Shown piece by piece: positions 17,149 to 26,534 of a stretch of 64,000 nt of DNA. The stretch covers positions 1 to 64,000 of the forward strand of contig NZ_JAGGQJ010000003.1 in assembly GCF_018613325.1 (NCBI RefSeq), read 5' to 3'. The translations under genes and the position numbers were made by a program. A model generated the notes under the pieces. It did not search any database and had not been told where the DNA came from. It saw nothing but the letters and a program-made list of their open reading frames with translations. The stretch comes from Bacillus sp. ISL-34. GTDB taxonomy: Bacteria; Bacillota; Bacilli; Bacillales; DSM-1321. The first letter of the stretch is position 1. Every line of letters starts with the position of its first letter.

Positions 17149-17286
17149 TTAACTCATAAAAGCCAGGACAGGCAAGATGGCCATAACTAATGTTGAAATT
17201 CCATATAACGCTAAATTCTCCATATTCACTCTTCTTTTCCACTTATCGCGCCATACCTTGTATCTGTCCATATCTTCGTTCCTCAT
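17149..17286 (-). CDS. 45-aa single-pass membrane protein
   Basis: The peptide MRNEDMDRYKVWRDKWKRRV has a charged cytosolic start, followed by one hydrophobic helix (about residues 25-44, YGISTLVMAILPVLAFM). A textbook AAGGAGGT (17294-17301) lies 7 bases before the ATG and a terminator follows the stop, so it is a real gene although very short. It is the second gene after the 62-aa protein, 32 bases away. The function is unknown. Confidence 0.8.
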   Translation of the reverse strand: MRNEDMDRYKVWRDKWKRRVNMENLALYGISTLVMAILPVLAFMS

Positions 17287-17318
17287 AAAAAAAACCTCCT
17301 TCATGATGAAAGTTCAAC

Positions 17319-17507
17319 TTACTTCAACTGTCTTTGTTTGTTGGACATTTCCTTCATATATTCCAAGAAGGCAATTCTCTTTTCGTCTGGATAGGCTGCA
17401 ATGTCTGCAATGATTTCCTCTTCGAGAGGTTTCAGTAAACGGCCAACCGATTCAGTAAACAATATTTCTAACTCTCTCTTTGTTTCATTAGGATTTCTCA
17501 CTTCCAT
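17319..17507 (-). CDS. 62-aa helical hypothetical protein
   Basis: A short soluble, strongly charged helical protein (MEVRNPNETKRELEILF ... FLEYMKEMSNKQRQLK). The ATG at 17507 has AAGGG 9 bases upstream; the GTG three codons earlier overlaps that site. It forms a two-gene unit with the 45-aa membrane peptide. I do not recognise the family. Confidence 0.7.
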   Translation of the reverse strand: MEVRNPNETKRELEILFTESVGRLLKPLEEEIIADIAAYPDEKRIAFLEYMKEMSNKQRQLK

Positions 17508-17570
17508 CAATATCACCCTTCCAATTACTTACTATTATCTATATAACCTTTATCCACTCCATTGAAACGC

Positions 17571-17603
17571 AAAAAAAATCGACCGCCATAAAGGCAGCCG
17601 ATA
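17571..17603 (-). terminator. terminator of the opp operon
   Basis: A 9-bp stem with two wobble pairs (17579-17587/17593-17601), then eight Ts on the minus strand, 9 bases after the oppA stop. Confidence 0.8.
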
Positions 17604-17611
17604 GTCATCAA

Positions 17612-19378
17612 TTATTTGGTTACCCCGACATTATGCCATTGATATTGGCGGGCTGCAAGAAAATCATAACCTGTAACGCGTTCATTCACTCCTTTCAATT
17701 GATAACGGAATAATGTCGGAATGACCGGAACCTCTTCATGGATCAATTCCTGCCACTCATTATACGTATCGATTCGATATTGATCATCGAAGGCTTCCTC
17801 TGAAATCCCTTTAGCAAGAAGCTCATCATTTTTTTCATTCACCCAGCGGGTATAGTTAAATTCTGCAGACCTTGACCATATACCTGATGGATCCGGATCG
17901 GAAGCGACACCCCATGCAGCTGAATAAACATCAACTTCGTCATTATCCTTTTTCAGGAGGTCGTAGAATGAATTGAACTCATGCAGCTTACCATCCAGTA
18001 ATTCTACATCTAATCCCACTTGTTCCCACTGTTGGATATAATACCTTGCCAGTGGCTCAGAAACATCGGAACCGCTCATGGAAGCAAAATTGATTTTGAA
18101 CTCTTTTCCATCTGCATCCTCACGAATGCCATCGTTATTCGTATCTACAAAACCTGCTTCATCCAAAAGTTCCTTAGCTTTTTCAGGATTATATTCATAT
18201 GGTTTTAGGTCTTTATTGTTATATTTAAAGTTCGGGGTAATGACAGAGTTGGCAGGGAAGCGAAGGCCCTTGAACATCTTTTCGCCAACTTCTTCATTAT
18301 TGATGGCATATGCCATTGCCTGACGAAGGCGTTTGTCTTCGAATTTTGGATTATCATCCATAACATTTTCTTCTTTTTCCTTATCATAATGACCGAAATT
18401 GAAACCAATATAGGAATAAGCCAATTCAACTTTCCCCAATAATTCGACATTGTCCAATTCCTTGGCCTGTTCATATTGTTCAGGCAGGACCTCCGCTACA
18501 TCGAGGTCACCATTGTCTAGTGATTTAACGACTACAGACGGATTCACGACTTTTAATGTGACACTGTCCAATTTAGGCGCACCGCGGTAATAATCTTTAT
18601 TCGCTTCGAATTCGACCGCTTCCCCTTGAACGATTTTCTTCACTTTGAATGGTCCAAAGCCAATCGGGTTTTTGCGGATTTTATCCGAAGATTCCAACTC
18701 TGCAATCGGAACATCTTTTAAGTATTCTTTATGAAGCGGGTATGACCATAATCCGGTCGTGACGGATGGATTCGCTTTTTTGAAAGTGAAAGTGATTTTC
18801 TTGCCATCGACTTTAATGCCTGAAATCTTGTCCGCTTTCCCTTCATGATACTCTTCCATACCCTCGATTAAAGCCATTTGTTCATCATAGCGTACACCTT
18901 TGTACTCCTTGTTTCCAATCACAAGATATGCATATTCCAAATCGGCACCTGTCACAGGCTTTCCATCATGCCAATTTACATTATCCTTAATCGTCAGCGT
19001 AAACGTTTTATGATCGTCCGAAAGCTCATAGGAAGCGGCGCCTTCATTCGTATAAACATAGTTTTCATCTGTATCCAATAAATCTTCATCATCCAGGAAT
19101 GTGATGATTTGGTGATCCGGTTCTCCTTGATAGAAAACTTTATTCAAGATTCCTTCAAACGGTGTGTTGGATACCAAACCATATGTCAAATGGCCGCCTT
19201 CAATCGGCTCTCCTTGATTCGTCGTCTTTGTCGGGAATTTAGAGGTATCGACCTGTTCGACATCTTTCCCTTTTTTCTCTTTCGTTGACGATTTCTCCGT
19301 ATCATCCGAACATGCAGCAAGCAGTAGAGACGAAATGGCCAATGCACTTAATACCTTACTGTAGCTTTTGATTTTCAT
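17612..19378 (-). CDS. oppA: oligopeptide ABC transporter substrate-binding lipoprotein
   Basis: A 588-aa extracytoplasmic solute-binding protein of the cluster C / OppA-AppA type. The signal peptide ends in lipobox LLLAAC (Cys22). Family blocks include FTLTIKDNVNWHDGKPVTGADLEYAY (split: residues near 130) and RLRQAMAYAINNE. The start at 19378 has GGGGAG upstream; a longer frame to 19420 lacks a site and would bury the signal peptide. It is the last gene of oppD-F-B-C-A. It captures peptides for import; specificity is unknown. Confidence 0.93.
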   Translation of the reverse strand: MKIKSYSKVLSALAISSLLLAACSDDTEKSSTKEKKGKDVEQVDTSKFPTKTTNQGEPIEGGHLTYGLVSNTPFEGILNKVFYQGEPDHQIITFLDDEDLLDTDENYVYTNEGAASYELSDDHKTFTLTIKDNVNWHDGKPVTGADLEYAYLVIGNKEYKGVRYDEQMALIEGMEEYHEGKADKISGIKVDGKKITFTFKKANPSVTTGLWSYPLHKEYLKDVPIAELESSDKIRKNPIGFGPFKVKKIVQGEAVEFEANKDYYRGAPKLDSVTLKVVNPSVVVKSLDNGDLDVAEVLPEQYEQAKELDNVELLGKVELAYSYIGFNFGHYDKEKEENVMDDNPKFEDKRLRQAMAYAINNEEVGEKMFKGLRFPANSVITPNFKYNNKDLKPYEYNPEKAKELLDEAGFVDTNNDGIREDADGKEFKINFASMSGSDVSEPLARYYIQQWEQVGLDVELLDGKLHEFNSFYDLLKKDNDEVDVYSAAWGVASDPDPSGIWSRSAEFNYTRWVNEKNDELLAKGISEEAFDDQYRIDTYNEWQELIHEEVPVIPTLFRYQLKGVNERVTGYDFLAARQYQWHNVGVTK

Positions 19379-19397
19379 ATCATACACTCCCCTTTTT

Positions 19398-20303
19398 TTA
19401 TGCTCTTCTTTGTCTTGCATCGGCTGCGCGTTTTAACGCTTGACCAACGAAATTTATACTCAGCATCAACACCAAAATCATGAGTGATGCGGGTACCCAT
19501 ATCCACCACTTGTTTTCCAGAACATCTGGATTACGAGCATAACTGATGAGCGTACCTAAACTCGGTGTGCTCTCCGGAAGACCGAACCCTAAGAAAGTCA
19601 AACTGGATTCTAAGCCAATATTGCCAGCAAGGTTCAAAATGAAGTTAACGATGATCAGGGAACTGACATTGGGCAGAAGCTGAAACAGGATGATTTTCCA
19701 ATGTGGCGTCCCGAGTGTCTGTGAGGCGTGGATATAATCCAGCTCACGCTCTGACAAAGCCTTTGAACGAATCAGCCGGGCCTTTCCTGTCCATAAAAAC
19801 ATCGTCATGATTAAAATGAAAACATATACATTGAAGATCGGTACAATCGTGACTACAACGATGATGAACATCAATTGCGGCAGGGCAATCACGAAATCGA
19901 TAACGCGCATGATCACATTATCGGTTGCCCCGCCAAAGTAGCCAGCCAGAAGCCCTAATGATAAACCGATGATAGCCGTGAATAATGTAATGAATAAACT
20001 GATCGTGAATGAATTTCTGGTACCTATTATCAGTTGTCCGAATACGTCCCGGCCGCCATAATCGGTTCCAAGCCAATAGTCTGAAGATGGTTCCATATAA
20101 ATGGAGAGAAAATCGACCTTGGCTATTTCCTTGGCATCCATGAAGAAAGACGCACCGTAAACAAAAAGTAATATGGCTGCCAATATAATCAACGAGCCCA
20201 TGGCAAGCTTGTCTTTCTTGATTTCCTGCCAGATGATTTTGATTCCTGAAGGGCTCACATCTTTAACTTGTATGTTCTTTCCGGTTTCTACTTTCATTTC
20301 CAT
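19398..20303 (-). CDS. oppC: oligopeptide ABC transporter permease
   Basis: A 301-aa inner-membrane subunit with about six hydrophobic segments. It has the DppC/OppC N-terminal extension, the motif DYGGRDVFGQLIIGTRNS and the EAA-type loop around ELDYIHASQTLGTPHWKIIL. I use the ATG at 20303 (GGGGTGA upstream); GTG at 20312 is an alternative. It pairs with OppB to form the channel. Confidence 0.93.
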   Translation of the reverse strand: MEMKVETGKNIQVKDVSPSGIKIIWQEIKKDKLAMGSLIILAAILLFVYGASFFMDAKEIAKVDFLSIYMEPSSDYWLGTDYGGRDVFGQLIIGTRNSFTISLFITLFTAIIGLSLGLLAGYFGGATDNVIMRVIDFVIALPQLMFIIVVVTIVPIFNVYVFILIMTMFLWTGKARLIRSKALSERELDYIHASQTLGTPHWKIILFQLLPNVSSLIIVNFILNLAGNIGLESSLTFLGFGLPESTPSLGTLISYARNPDVLENKWWIWVPASLMILVLMLSINFVGQALKRAADARQRRA

Positions 20304-20319
20304 ACGACTCACCCCGCTC

Positions 20320-21285
20320 CTATTCTATCCGTATGCGCGGATCGACCGCACTAAGTATGATGTCCGAAAGAAGAGTGCCAAGCAGAGTGGCAAATCCCGT
20401 CATCATGACGATGGCCGTGACAACACTGAAATCCCGCAGACTGACTGAACTAAGGAAAAGCTGCCCAAGTCCCGGATAACTGAAAATGGTCTCGATTATG
20501 ACCGCGCCGCCGATCAATCCGGTAATTTCATAACCTAAGAATGCTGCTATCGGTAAAAAGGAATTTCTCAGGATATGCCGTGAATATACTTTTGATTCAG
20601 GCACTCCCTTTGAACGCGCAGTCCTTACGAAATCCTTGATTTTATTATCGATGATTTCATTTCGCAAATATTGGATCGTACTTGTTGTTGCAATTAAAGC
20701 TGTACTTAAAGCTGGTAAAATCAAATGATTGATTTTGCTTACAACATAGGCAAATGTTCCTTCATCCACTTTTGAATCGACACTGCCGCCAGACGGGAAC
20801 CAATCCAGGGCAAATCCGAAAACGAATAACATGATTAAAGCAAAAATGAAAATCGGCGTGCCAAACCCTACATAGCTATAACCCGTAACGGTTTTATCCA
20901 CCCAGGTATCGTTATACCTTCCGCTAAGTATGCCTAATGGAATCGCAAGCATATATGTAAAGATCAGCGTGACCAACGCCAGGAACACCGTGTTCCAAAG
21001 CCTGTCTTCGATAACATCCATGACGGGCGTCTTATGTGTATAGGAAATACCGAAATCGCCCTGTACTGCATTGGATGCCCACCTTAAATATTGTTGGTAC
21101 CAAGGGTCATTCAAGCCCAGTTCTTCCCTGATCCTATCAAGCTCGGCTGGATTGGCCCTAGGGTTGATTTCCTGACCTGACAGTGCATCTCCCGGCATTG
21201 CTTTTGCCATCATGAAAACGATGATGCTCAATAAAAAGAGCTGCGGGATCATAACTAATAAACGTCTTAGGATAAACTTCCACAT
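20320..21285 (-). CDS. oppB: oligopeptide ABC transporter permease
   Basis: A 321-aa subunit with six membrane helices. It starts MWKFILRRLLVMIPQLFLLS, typical of OppB/DppB, and has the EAA loop DFVRTARSKGVPESKVYSRH near residue 220. It lies 15 bases after oppF and 16 before oppC. Together with OppC it forms the translocation pore. Confidence 0.94.
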   Translation of the reverse strand: MWKFILRRLLVMIPQLFLLSIIVFMMAKAMPGDALSGQEINPRANPAELDRIREELGLNDPWYQQYLRWASNAVQGDFGISYTHKTPVMDVIEDRLWNTVFLALVTLIFTYMLAIPLGILSGRYNDTWVDKTVTGYSYVGFGTPIFIFALIMLFVFGFALDWFPSGGSVDSKVDEGTFAYVVSKINHLILPALSTALIATTSTIQYLRNEIIDNKIKDFVRTARSKGVPESKVYSRHILRNSFLPIAAFLGYEITGLIGGAVIIETIFSYPGLGQLFLSSVSLRDFSVVTAIVMMTGFATLLGTLLSDIILSAVDPRIRIE

Positions 21286-21300
21286 ATTCCTTCCACCTCC

Positions 21301-22227
21301 TTATTGTAATGCGACTCTATGTGTCGATGAGATTGGCTTCAAATCGTAAGCACGTCCATTCTCATCGAAATATTTTGAGTAGGTAGACTCATATTCCGAG
21401 GTGAGTTTTTTTCTAAGCTGCACTTTATCTTCGCGAACTTCCGGCTCTAAATCCGGAATGGCGGCAATCAGGCGCTTCGTGTATATATGTTGGGGATTTT
21501 CATAGATTTCCTCGCTTTTGCCTTCCTCTACCAATCTACCGCGATACATAACGCCCATCCGGTCACACATATGCCGGATTACACCTAAGTCATGACCGAC
21601 AAATAAATAAGTCAAATTGAACTCCTGTTGGAGATCCTGAAGAAAATTCAATACCTGTGCCTGAACGGAAACATCCAGTGCTGACACCGGTTCATCCGCA
21701 ATGATCAGTTTAGGTTTCAATGTCAAAGATCTGGCAATCCCAATCCGCTGGCGCTGCCCCCCTGAAAATTCATGAGGATACTTGTGAATCGACTCCGGAC
21801 TGAGTCCGACTTTGTCCAAGAAGTCCTGGACGATTTTCTTTTCCTCTGAAGGGGATAACCGTTCGAAGTTCCTCAGCGGTTCGGCAATGATGTCCAGTAC
21901 CCTCTTCTTGGGATTCAATGATGAATACGGGTCTTGGAAAATCATTTGGATATCTTTTCTAAATGGTTTAATTTCTTTTCTACTTAAAGATGCTAAATCC
22001 CTGCCTTCAAACAGGATTTGTCCGGATGTGACATCATTCAGCTTGACCACTGCCTTGCCTGTCGTGGACTTGCCGCTTCCGGATTCCCCGACTAAACCAT
22101 ATGTTTCCCCTTGCTGCAACTCAAAGGAAACACCGTCCACGGCCTTTACGTGATCAACCACCCTTCTGAAAAAACCGCCCCTTATTGGAAAATGCACTTT
22201 CAGATTATCTAATTTGAGTAATGTCAT
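21301..22227 (-). CDS. oppF: oligopeptide ABC transporter ATP-binding protein
   Basis: A 308-aa ATPase. Walker A is GESGSGKSTTG, signature FSGGQRQRIGIARSL, Walker B LIIADEPVSALD, and the OppF/DppF C-terminal oligopeptide-transporter helix follows. I start at ATG 22227 (conserved MTLLKLDNLKVHFPI). AAGGAG is 12 bases away, a little far, and lies inside the oppD 3' end, so the genes overlap by 23 bp. Frame upstream of this start has no homology-like features. Confidence 0.92.
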   Translation of the reverse strand: MTLLKLDNLKVHFPIRGGFFRRVVDHVKAVDGVSFELQQGETYGLVGESGSGKSTTGKAVVKLNDVTSGQILFEGRDLASLSRKEIKPFRKDIQMIFQDPYSSLNPKKRVLDIIAEPLRNFERLSPSEEKKIVQDFLDKVGLSPESIHKYPHEFSGGQRQRIGIARSLTLKPKLIIADEPVSALDVSVQAQVLNFLQDLQQEFNLTYLFVGHDLGVIRHMCDRMGVMYRGRLVEEGKSEEIYENPQHIYTKRLIAAIPDLEPEVREDKVQLRKKLTSEYESTYSKYFDENGRAYDLKPISSTHRVALQ

Positions 22228-23230
22228 GGGCCGATGCATCTCCTTCAGCTTGAAAATAAAATTCTTTATGGCAGGTACAGCGCACAAAATGATCGTTGCC
22301 CACTTCGTGAAGTCGGGGCGTCTCTTCATGCGCATGTTTAGGTATCCAAGGAATCCTATCTTGGAAGCGACATCCTATCCGATCCATTTTCGCTATCGAT
22401 GGAACGATTCCTTCGATAACATGCAAACGGTTTTTCTCGTTTGCAGCCGAAGGTATCGAATTTAATAACGACCTCGTATATGGATGCAGCGGATTGTTGA
22501 ATATCTCTTTAACACTTCCCGTTTCCACTACCTGACCTGCATACATGACAACGATCCTGTCAGCGACCTCTGCTACGACACTAAGATCATGTGTAATTAA
22601 GATGATCCCCATTTTTGTCCTGCTTTGGATATCCTTCAGCAGATCAAGTATCTGTGCTTGAATCGTAACATCCAGTGCCGTCGTGGGTTCATCGGCAATG
22701 ACCAGTGCAGGGTTGCAAGCAATGGCAATCGATATCATTGCCCTTTGCCGCATTCCGCCCGAGAGCTCATGCGGATATTGCTTGTACGTCCGTTCAGGAT
22801 ATGGAATTCCCACTTGTGTTAAAAGTTCGATCGTTCTGTTCTTTTTTTCAGCACTCGAGAGTTCAGTATGATAATCAAGATTCTCCTCGATTTGTTTTCC
22901 GATGGTCATGAGCGGGTTCAAAGCCGTTAAAGGTTCCTGGAATATCATACCCAATTCCTTTCCACGGACTTTATTCATTTGCACATCATTCAACTTTAGT
23001 AGATTTTGACCTTTATAATTGATGTTTCCTTCGGATTTAGTTCTCTGCTTATTATGTAATTGCATGATAGATAAGGCCAAGGCACTCTTTCCACAACCTG
23101 ATTCTCCAACAACTGCTACAATTTCATTTTCATTCACAGTAAACGAAACATCATCCACCGCTGCATGATATTTGTTACCGATTCGAAATGAGGTAGTTAG
23201 GTTCTCTATTTGTAAAATAGCTTTCTTCAT
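22205..23230 (-). CDS. oppD: oligopeptide ABC transporter ATP-binding protein
   Basis: A 341-aa ATPase. Walker A is GESGCGKSALALSIM, the signature LSGGMRQRAMI, Walker B LVIADEPTTALDVT. The C-terminal half carries the Cys-bearing oligopeptide-transporter domain (RIGCRFQDR, VRCTCH). It is the first gene of the operon. Gene order D-F-B-C-A resembles the B. subtilis app system more than opp, which begins with the binding protein. Confidence 0.93.
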   Translation of the reverse strand: MKKAILQIENLTTSFRIGNKYHAAVDDVSFTVNENEIVAVVGESGCGKSALALSIMQLHNKQRTKSEGNINYKGQNLLKLNDVQMNKVRGKELGMIFQEPLTALNPLMTIGKQIEENLDYHTELSSAEKKNRTIELLTQVGIPYPERTYKQYPHELSGGMRQRAMISIAIACNPALVIADEPTTALDVTIQAQILDLLKDIQSRTKMGIILITHDLSVVAEVADRIVVMYAGQVVETGSVKEIFNNPLHPYTRSLLNSIPSAANEKNRLHVIEGIVPSIAKMDRIGCRFQDRIPWIPKHAHEETPRLHEVGNDHFVRCTCHKEFYFQAEGDASAHDITQIR

Positions 23231-23723
23231 CCTTGCTCCCCCTAAACTATTTTATCGGGAAAATAATTAATCTTCTGATAATTATTTAAAATTTTAATCA
23301 ATTTTTTACATTTATACAATAGTTTTTATAGAAAATAATCACATTTTTTTCAAATTTTATAACTTTAGGAATAATTTTCTGAAATAAAAAATCGTTTCCT
23401 TTATAACTGTTATACAGTAAAGTTTTGAAGTCCGATTAAATATATGGAATCAATAATTTAAAATTTGTTATTTCGAGATAACTATTTTAAAGTTCATGCC
23501 TATTTATTGACCTTGTCGTTTTACGTACCGCGGGATGGTTCTGTTTGAAATATTTTAATATTTCAGAAAAATTAGTATATTTGTAAGAATATCATAAAAA
23601 AGGTAATTACTTCATATATATTTCAATACTTTAAAAAAAACACCAAATTTTCATGTATTGCAATGAAACCTTTTTAAAACAGATTCGTAGAAAACGGTAG
23701 AAAATAAATGATGAGGTGATGGA
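23231..23723. other. AT-rich intergenic region oppD / yetJ
   Basis: It holds the opp promoter (23325-23353), a small repeat ACTGT-TAT-ACAGT near 23405, and a perfect 20-bp palindrome TGAAATATT-TT-AATATTTCA at 23546-23565. I see no further gene. Confidence 0.4.
23325..23353 (-). promoter_or_regulatory. sigma-A promoter of the opp operon
   Basis: On the minus strand TTGAAA (23348-23353), 17 bases, TATAAA (23325-23330). It would give a leader of about 90 bases before oppD. Confidence 0.65.
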
Positions 23724-24359
23724 ATGTATTCACAGACTGTACAAACATATATGCCGTCCGTCATGCGGACGTTCGCTTTATCACTTGCCGTTTCCGTTTT
23801 AGGGATGGCTCTCGGCACTCTTGTTCCGCCATCGTTGTTTCTTCCCTTAGCGATACTTGAGATCGCCATGTTGATTGGAGCATTCATATTGCGGAGGAAA
23901 AAAGCCATTGGATACACATTTTTGTATAGTTTCACGTTGATTTCTGGAATTACGACCTATCCGATCATCGCACACTACCTAGCTGCCGCAGGAGCAAATG
24001 TGGTGATCCTGGCAGGTGTTACGACGACTGTCGTATTTGGAGGACTGGCGGTTTATGCCACAACCACCAAAAGGGACCTTTCCTTCTTGGGAGGAATGTT
24101 ATTTGCGGCCTTGCTAGCTTTAGTGGTCATTAGCATTTTCAACATTTTCTCTCCATTAAGCTCTACAGCCATGCTGGTCTTTTCCTTTATCGGGATTTTA
24201 GTTTTCAGTGGTTATATTTTATATGATTTCAATCGAATGAAGCATTACGGGGTAACAGCCGAAGAAGTACCGCTCATGGCCTTGAATCTATATCTTGATT
24301 TCATTAACCTATTCATTAACATCTTGCGCTTCTTTGGTATTTTAGCAAGCGATGACTAA
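23724..24359 (+). CDS. yetJ: Bax inhibitor-1 family membrane protein (YetJ-like)
   Basis: A 211-aa protein with seven hydrophobic helices, of the TMBIM/BI-1 family. B. subtilis YetJ (about 214 aa) is a pH-gated calcium leak channel. Acidic residues corresponding to its di-aspartyl sensor are visible in GYILYDFNRM and LNLYLDFINLF. GAGGTGATGGA precedes the ATG. The gene stands alone and ends in a strong terminator. Confidence 0.9.
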   Translation: MYSQTVQTYMPSVMRTFALSLAVSVLGMALGTLVPPSLFLPLAILEIAMLIGAFILRRKKAIGYTFLYSFTLISGITTYPIIAHYLAAAGANVVILAGVTTTVVFGGLAVYATTTKRDLSFLGGMLFAALLALVVISIFNIFSPLSSTAMLVFSFIGILVFSGYILYDFNRMKHYGVTAEEVPLMALNLYLDFINLFINILRFFGILASDD

Positions 24360-24387
24360 AAGGCTGATAGAATCAAACCAAACAATA

Positions 24388-24423
24388 GAAAAAGACGCTT
24401 GGACTTATCCAAGCGTCTTTTCA
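24388..24423 (+). terminator. yetJ terminator
   Basis: Perfect 13-bp stem AAAAGACGCTTGG (24390-24402)/CCAAGCGTCTTTT (24409-24421). Confidence 0.85.
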
Positions 24424-24480
24424 CGTTTCTTTCCCATACGGATAGGCTGTAAGATATTTCCCCAAAACCCCTGGCGATTA

Positions 24481-24512
24481 ATAAAAGACCAAATCACAAT
24501 GAATTTGGTCTC
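24481..24512 (-). terminator. ykhA terminator
   Basis: Stem GACCAAAT (24487-24494)/ATTTGGTC (24503-24510), followed on the minus strand by TTTTAT. Confidence 0.7.
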
Positions 24513-24547
24513 AATCATTAATAAGAACGGCTGAAGGGATCCGTATC

Positions 24548-25090
24548 TTATTTATATAATCCTGGATTTGATTGATCGGTCCATGGCAGTTTCACACCGA
24601 AAGTACTTGCAATGTACTGTGTATCTTCCCTTCTTTTTTTCCTTATTTGGGCCCGTTGTTTTGCTGATTCATTTAAATTCATTTCCATCTCTGTTTCAGG
24701 AACCAAACGCGGAACCGGAATTGGTTTACCTTCTTCATTAATGGCAACAAATGTCAAGAAGGAAATGACGCATAAATTCCGATCTCCTGTAACTAAATCC
24801 TCTGCAATCACCTTTACGATGATTTCCATTGATGTTCTGCCCGTATAAGTCACGAAGCTTTCAAGGCAAACTGCATTTCCTTCGTGAATAGGGTGCAGGA
24901 AATCGACAGAATCAGTTGATGCCGTAACGACGTTGCTTCGCGCATGACGCATGGCAGATATAGCCGCTACATCATCAATGTATGCCATTAATTTGCCTCC
25001 GAACATCGTACCAATATTATTTGTATCCGGCGGGAGGACAAGGCTTGTTTTTATGACCAAAGAGTCCCGGCAATGCTTTGTTTCTTCCAT
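24548..25090 (-). CDS. ykhA: acyl-CoA thioesterase (hotdog fold)
   Basis: A 180-aa hotdog thioesterase that hydrolyses acyl-CoA to free acid and CoA. The block NTNNIGTMFGGKLMAYIDD-type (here PDTNNIGTMFGGKLMAYID) and STDSVDFLHPIHEGNAV are diagnostic for the BFIT/YciA/YkhA group; the Asp in MAYIDDVA is the usual catalytic acid. Length matches YkhA. Confidence 0.92.
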   Translation of the reverse strand: MEETKHCRDSLVIKTSLVLPPDTNNIGTMFGGKLMAYIDDVAAISAMRHARSNVVTASTDSVDFLHPIHEGNAVCLESFVTYTGRTSMEIIVKVIAEDLVTGDRNLCVISFLTFVAINEEGKPIPVPRLVPETEMEMNLNESAKQRAQIRKKRREDTQYIASTFGVKLPWTDQSNPGLYK

Positions 25091-25221
25091 GGTGACTGCA
25101 CTCCTTTATGTCTGATTTCTCACTAGTCCACTTTATCGAATTCTTACCTGTAAAGCAATTCACATGCTTATTTTCCTGCTTTTAGTCAAAATTATGCGGC
25201 TGATAATGAAGCCAACCACTT

Positions 25222-25761
25222 TCACTGCCCTTTTGGTTGCTTGCCTTGCTGCAGCTCACGCAGGCTCAAGCCAAATGTCATTTGTAAATGCGGATAATCC
25301 TTGAACCCTGCCCAATCCCCTCCCCAATCGAAACCTAACCCTTTTGCGATGGTTACGACTTCCATCCAATCCGACTTTCCATTATCGTTGCCGTCATAAC
25401 TCATATCCCAAATGGCCTCGCCTTGTTTGTTAAGGAGGGCAAAATCTATCGCCAAACCGAAATTATGCAGCGACTCGCCGCCTCTTGCATTCGTTACTAT
25501 GTTGCCCGAGTCTGATCGGCCCTTTTCATAGAGTTCATTTTGCTCGGCTAAAGACCGGAACCCCGCCGTAATGATAATCGGAATGCCTTTGTCATTAGCC
25601 AGTTGAATGAGCTCGTCTTTTTTTTCGGCGACGATCGGATTCAGCTCGTCAGTCAGTTCGATTTCATCTAGATCAGGAGGAAGCATATACTTGAACAAGA
25701 GCCCAAGCAACAATCCAAAAAAGCCCAATACCAAACATGTCCTTACCCAAGTGGCTTTCAC
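25222..25761 (-). CDS. cwlK: M15-family peptidoglycan L,D-endopeptidase (CwlK-like)
   Basis: A 179-aa zinc enzyme that would cut L-Ala-D-Glu in peptidoglycan stem peptides, as B. subtilis CwlK does. Residues 5-24 form a membrane anchor. Zinc ligands lie in SLHNFGLAIDFAL and DYPHLQM, and GFRS...QNELYEKGRS is the usual substrate block. GFDWGGDWAGFKDYPH is very CwlK-like. The catalytic domain faces the wall. Confidence 0.85.
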   Translation of the reverse strand: MKATWVRTCLVLGFFGLLLGLLFKYMLPPDLDEIELTDELNPIVAEKKDELIQLANDKGIPIIITAGFRSLAEQNELYEKGRSDSGNIVTNARGGESLHNFGLAIDFALLNKQGEAIWDMSYDGNDNGKSDWMEVVTIAKGLGFDWGGDWAGFKDYPHLQMTFGLSLRELQQGKQPKGQ

Positions 25762-25796
25762 TGAAAAATCCTTCCTTTACGAATAACTGTCTGAAA

Positions 25797-25832
25797 GTGA
25801 AAAACTCAACCAAAGACGGATGAGTTTTTCTT
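25797..25832 (-). terminator. terminator of the dinB-like gene
   Basis: Stem of nine pairs between AAAAACTCA (about 25800-25808) and TGAGTTTTT (25821-25829), 7 bases after the stop. Confidence 0.7.
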
Positions 25833-25835
25833 CTA

Positions 25836-26318
25836 TTATAACTTTGCTTTCAATTCTTCAATTTGCAATAAATGCCGTTTTTCATGTAGTCCCACGAACG
25901 GGATCCATTGCTTCAAGCTTAAATCTTTAAACAAAGGGTGTGGAAAAGACTTTTGTTCGAGATCACTTTCCTTTGCATGGTCAACGACCTGTACAAAAGC
26001 TTTTCGGGATTCGGACAATTTTTCCTTAACCTCACTCAAAGTTTGGTATGATTCTGACGGAATGACAAATGGCGGGGCCTGGACCTTCACTTCACGATTT
26101 AAAGTAAGCTCGATCGGTTTATCCACAGCAGGAATGCTATCGTCGCTTTCCAATTTATCGGAAATGCTCTTTGTTATGGCCCGTTCCATTAAATATAAAT
26201 GATCCAATACCTGGGTGATGCTCCATCGTCCTGTTTCAGGATGTGCGTTCAGCTGCTCATCCGATAGTCCGTTGACCGCATTTAAAAGCTCTTCCCTGAT
26301 TTTTTCATTTTCATTCAT
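25836..26318 (-). CDS. DinB-like four-helix metal-binding protein
   Basis: A 160-aa member of the DinB/YfiT superfamily. The divalent-metal histidines sit in VLDHLYLMER and in GLHEKRHLLQ, with an early WSITQ block. These proteins often act as thiol-dependent transferases, but the substrate is unknown. AGAGGAG abuts an ATG at 26327, so the ATG at 26318 (9-base spacing) is preferred. Confidence 0.85.
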   Translation of the reverse strand: MNENEKIREELLNAVNGLSDEQLNAHPETGRWSITQVLDHLYLMERAITKSISDKLESDDSIPAVDKPIELTLNREVKVQAPPFVIPSESYQTLSEVKEKLSESRKAFVQVVDHAKESDLEQKSFPHPLFKDLSLKQWIPFVGLHEKRHLLQIEELKAKL

Positions 26319-26426
26319 TTTTAGCATCTCCTCTTATAAGCCTCGCTAATCTCCTTTAATTATTCCATGTCCTATAGGAAAGTGTAAAATAATATTACTT
26401 TTTGGCAGAAAAGAACCGATTAAAAG

Positions 26427-26454
26427 TTGTCTATTTTTTGAAAAGCTCTATGAT
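26427..26454 (+). promoter_or_regulatory. sigma-A promoter of the ABC exporter gene
   Basis: TTGTCT (26427-26432), 16 bases, TATGAT (26449-26454), about 65 bases before the ribosome binding site. Confidence 0.5.
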
Positions 26455-26534
26455 AGTCATTAAGGTAAAATTCGCCTAATTCAAATGACTTTCAAAAAAA
26501 TTCATCATGGATAGTCTAAATAGGAGTGATCGCT

